From Corticium candelabrum (lineage: Eukaryota; Porifera; Homoscleromorpha; Homosclerophorida; Plakinidae): a stretch of 64,000 nt of DNA. The notes under the pieces were generated by a model, which was not told the DNA's origin, did no database searches, and saw nothing but the letters and a program-made list of their open reading frames with translations. Shown one piece after another: positions 60,169 through 64,000 of the stretch (position 1 is its first letter; each line of letters begins with the position of its first letter). The stretch covers positions 2,440,210 to 2,504,209 of the forward strand of contig NC_085100.1 of the NCBI RefSeq assembly GCF_963422355.1, read 5' to 3'. Position numbers and translations under genes: made by a program.

Positions 60169-63100
60169 ATGAATTGGACAGTTTGCTGTCTCCTGTCAGT
60201 ACTCTTTTGTTGTGCCATTGCCGTCGACGAGCCTTTGCGTGACGGCGAGTGTTGTCCACAAGGATGTTCATGCAGTCGTGTAGAAGTCAATTGTCAGTCA
60301 AGATCTTTGACTAGTTTACCAGCCGAGTTAGGCACGTGTGTACCTGTTACTATCAAAAAATTGTAAGTCAATTGCTCAAAATTGTCACAATTACGGCCTC
60401 TCAAGTCTTTATTTGCATTCGAATGTTTGCAGGATGCTGAATGGCAATCGTCTTACTGAGATTCGAGGATCACCATTTATTCGTCTGAAAAGTCTTACCA
60501 TCCTGTGAGCATCGAATCTTTGTCATTTCGACACTTTCACAATATGTTGTATTACTTACATTTTAGGTATCTGCACGATAATCAAATTCATCATATTGAT
60601 CAAGATGCATATAAGGAATTAAACTTGTTGGAAGTACTGTAAGTGTGAGAGCCACTATTTTCGGTTGTAAGTGTTACTTACCCTCAGTGACTTCCTTCGA
60701 TCAGTACTCTTCACGAAAATCAACTATCAGACCTTCCTATCGGAGTATTTGAATCTACACCATCTATGTTACGTTTGTAAGTGGTTCTTATAGATAAAAT
60801 ATAATATAAAATTTATACATTCAACTGGATGTTTAGGTACCTGTATCGCAATGTTATCAATCAACTTCGTCCTGGTAATTTTGCTCCAATGAGACACCTA
60901 ACAAGATTGTAATGCATCCCCCAGTAAACAGACAGCAATGATTTACAGTGTCCTGTCTTTCTAGATCGTTACTTGATAATAAGCTGAAAACAATTCCAAA
61001 GAATGCGTTCAAAGGTCTTTTCGCTCTCAAAGAGCTGTAAGATATTTTCTCAGTGACGTCATATTTTGAAAGAGTGATATGCGTTAATTTAATGAGTGAT
61101 TATGTTTGACAGGTTTCTCCAAATAAATGAGATCAGTAGTCTTCAAATTGGAGCGTTTCAAAATCTTACGAATTTGCACTCACTGTATGTTTTTATTTCG
61201 AACTTGTGTGTTTGGGTTGTCTTAGATTCATTGTGTTTGCTAACAGATTACTTAGCCACAACAAGCTTACAAGACTGGCTCTTGGAGTATTCTATGGTAT
61301 GGTGAAACTGCAGACACTGTAAGAATATCTTTGGGCACGTGACTGAAATATTTTGATTGTTTGTAATTCGAGAATGCTTGCATTTTTAGTGCACTGGACA
61401 ACAATAAGATAGACGAAATCAACAGTCTAACGTTTGCTGATGTGATGTCTCTGAAGGACGTGTGCGATATCGTAACTGTCTCGATCTCAGTGACGTTGCG
61501 GTAACTGTCTCTCTTGTTGTAGAGATTTGAGTTATAACTCACTTCGAAAGATTACCGTGTTCTCCTTCACGCAGCTAACTGCTCTACGAAAACTGTCAGT
61601 AGAAATATTGAATAAGTCATGTCACGTGATTTCTAACAAATGTTATTGTCTAGAGATCTTTCACACAATAAAATTGCTGATATTGAAAGAGGTGCATTCT
61701 ATCGACAAGAGTCACTAAATATGCTGTAATGCTTGAATATCAACTGTGTGAAATTTGGTTTAGATATATCTTCTTGTGTTTAACTAGTAATTTACAGGGT
61801 AACATGCTGAAGTACGTCAATAGAGACATCTTTCTCAACTTAGCGTTTCTAAAGCAACTGCAAGCAAACTTGGTTCATCGAGTTTTCACACAATTGCTAC
61901 TGACTGTTGTCCTTGTAGGTACTTGCGTGAAAACATGATAAGGTATTTACCGCCTGGAGCTTTTGATGCAGCAGAGAGCTTGGAAGAATTGTATTATTAA
62001 TATTACTGACGTCATTCTCGTTGGTGTGAGCTCTATTGTTGTATTTGGTTTATTGAGGATGTTATACGACAACGAGTTGACAAACATCACCTGTGGCACA
62101 TTCAGGGGTCTGCATAAACTGAAGATGTTGTGAGTGTTTAAAAAAATGTGTCCAATTGTGGGTAATACGGGCATGTTAAAGACAACAGTATCTAGAATTA
62201 ATCGACATATACTGATCAATTAGCTTAAACTTATATTTTATACAACAACTTTATGCTACAACAAGCAACATGCATGTTGGATTAATTCATATAGATGCTG
62301 TGTTACATTGTTTTCTAACGTACGTTCGGTTTTGTGTAGAAACTTGGGTGCGAATCAAATTGAATGGATAGCCGACGGAGCCTTTTCAGAGCTGAGATCG
62401 CTCACTTACTTGTATATATATACCATAACTACAACCGTTGTAAAAATTTTCTTACAATCACGTGACTGTGCAGGTACGTGTATTTCAACTACATTTCTGT
62501 TATCACGAAGGACATGTTTGCCGGTCTCAGTCGACTTCAGTTTCTGTGAGACTGCATGTTGCCGTCTTTATTCTCTCTTATGAGTCGTTTGTGTTTTCTG
62601 CCTTTACGCCGTTATTGTAGCCAGGTTCAATGTAATAGAATCGAGTATGTGGAAGAGAGCGCTTTCGCGAACCTCAACAGTTTGCTCGGCTTGTATTTTG
62701 TTGCTATTGCTAGTTTTGTTGTCCGGAGTCATGTCTCACTTTGTGTTCTAGTGAGTTTGTTCATCCCCTGTGTCCTAGTCTTTTACCTTGCGACTGCAAT
62801 TCAGTCTGGCTGCAAGACTGGATTAGAGAGCGAAAGGACAAGTCGCAGAACAGATTCTCCGGCGTCATCTTCTGCGCCTCGCAGAAGACTAATCAAAGTC
62901 AATTTAACATTCTGGATTTGAACAAAGAGCTCTTTACTTGTGGTAAAGTATACATATATGTATAATATTTGTTCGTTCCCTTGGTCTGCATGGATACAAT
63001 TTTTGATGCGGTTGTTCAGAGTTGCCTACTCTTTCTGTGCGCAAGAGTGTTGAGGTTGTACCGGTTGGAGGATCAGTCACTTTGTCATGCCAGTCGAGCC

Positions 63101-63790
63101 CGGCGTCGCGCTATCAATGGAGCAAGGCTGGAAAGCCGTACACGACGGGCGTCGGAAAGTGTGTTCCGTCCAGCGGACAGTTGGAGTTAAAAGACATGAA
63201 GCAAGAGGACGGAGGGCAGTACGTATGTCTCGGTAAAACTAAAAACTGGCTAGTCGCTGAGTGCATTGACGTAGTTGTTTCTGGTGAGGCATATAATTAT
63301 TGTGTGACAACGTTGGTAGCGTTACCTTTGATTTGTTTGTATAGTTCCTCCGTTTGTGTTACGTCGCATTGAAGACGTGTATTTGAGTGGCCCCGGTAAA
63401 ACAGCTCAGTTCACGTGTGACGTCGACGGTACACCCAAACCGGAGATTCTCTGGTTCAAGAACGGAAACGAGATTGCAAGTTCAGAAAAGTTTGTCAAAG
63501 TAGGAGAGTACCTGTTCATTCTGAACGCCGGACAAGAAGATTCTGGCAATTACAAGTGCATCGCACGCAACCAGTTAGGAGAAGAAGTCACCCAGAAGGC
63601 CAGTCTTGTCGTAGGAAGAAGTATATATATGTGTTTTCGAGTTGCATGTTGTTTAATAAAAGGTCATTTTGTGGCGTTTTAGAAGGCATTTGCAGTCCAG
63701 CCTGCTCGAACGGTGGAACTTGTGTTGCCGTCCAGTTTGGTTGCAGCTGTCCTATCGGATTCGGAGGAGATTTCTGCGAAGAGGGCATGG
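60169..63790 (+). CDS. LRR-Ig-EGF secreted or membrane protein (3' end outside window)
   Basis: Exon 1 (60169-60362) encodes a signal peptide (VCCLLSVLFCCAIAVDE) and a cysteine-rich LRR N-cap (CCPQGCSCSRVEVNC). Exons 2-17 are sixteen leucine-rich repeats, each exactly 72 bp and starting in phase 2: 60433, 60567, 60705, 60837, 60965, 61113, 61247, 61390, 61523, 61654, 61788, 61919, 62058, 62340, 62474, 62621 (ending 62692). Exon 18 (62752-62942) is the LRR C-cap (CPSLLPCDCNSVWLQDWI). Exon 19 (63020-63283) and exon 20 (63345-63620) are Ig domains (VTLSCQSS ... DGGQYVC; AQFTCDVDGTPKPEILW ... NYKCIA). Exon 21 (63683-63790) is an EGF domain (CSPACSNGGTC ... GFGGDFC). The domain exons are symmetrical, phase 1-1. 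The gene continues right of the window. LRR-Ig-EGF proteins act in adhesion or ligand binding; the exact family (Slit-, peroxidasin- or LRIG-like) cannot be decided without the C-terminus. Confidence 0.92.
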
Positions 63791-64000
63791 GTAACAAACA
63801 CATTTCAGATAACACGCTCTACTGTTGCCAGAGGCGCCAGTGACTCCCCGGTATGAGTGACTCCCCAGTCACTCCTGCCTAGGGCATGAGTAGCTCTCCC
63901 AGGCGTGAGTGACTTCCTTTCGCGTCTGTAGAGCGACGACATATCGGGGAGTTGAGGTTTCTAGCTACCTAGCGGGTTCGCAGTTGTCGAAGTCACATTT
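63791..64000. other. intron of the LRR-Ig-EGF gene with a short degenerate repeat
   Basis: Opens with the donor GTAACA after 63790. GAGTGACTCCCC-like units recur three to four times between 63836 and 63915. No further exon is visible before the window ends. Confidence 0.5.

Overview
This is eukaryotic, clearly animal DNA. It carries spliced genes with GT-AG introns, many only about 50-100 bp long, and the gene set is metazoan: a PDE8-type cyclic-nucleotide phosphodiesterase, the SAGA/ATAC adaptor TADA3, a DENND3-like Rab exchange factor, an F-box/WD40 protein and an LRR-Ig-EGF receptor-type protein. The very short introns, the dense (CA)n/(GACA)n microsatellites and the retroelement types fit an early-branching animal such as a sponge, but I cannot name the species from the sequence. 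All exon models below were built by hand from reading frames, splice-site phase and remembered family architecture; no search was run.

Layout. 1-303: last exon of an unrecognised gene. 304-7272: intergenic DNA with a 200-base assembly gap, a broken SWIM-finger transposase-like pseudogene and a Tc1/mariner-type MITE. 7273-22285 (minus): a PDE8-like gene, with introns that hold a 14-bp minisatellite into which two inverted-repeat elements have been inserted. 23937-27512 (minus): TADA3. 27639-49148 (plus): a large DENND3-like gene that starts 127 bp from TADA3 and whose introns have collected MITEs, minisatellites and at least four retroelement fragments. 49362-56653 (minus): an F-box/WD40 gene, tail-to-tail with the DENND3-like gene. 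57665-58854 (minus): a small coiled-coil protein. 60169-63790 (plus, continuing past the window): a secreted or membrane LRR-Ig-EGF protein in which each leucine-rich repeat is one 72-bp exon.

The genes do not form an operon or pathway. They are separate housekeeping and signalling genes: cAMP breakdown, transcriptional co-activation, membrane traffic, ubiquitin ligation and cell-surface recognition. Two arrangements may matter for regulation: the head-to-head TADA3/DENND3 start region, and the convergent DENND3/F-box gene ends.

The most unusual feature is how often mobile elements sit in simple repeats. Retroelement fragments abut (TTTA)n, (GACA)n, (GTCT)n and (CA)n tracts, two fold-back elements lie between or inside (GT)n tracts, and two more sit within one minisatellite. 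At least two retroelement copies end at the same short motif followed directly by (CTGT)n, which suggests insertion targeted to microsatellites.
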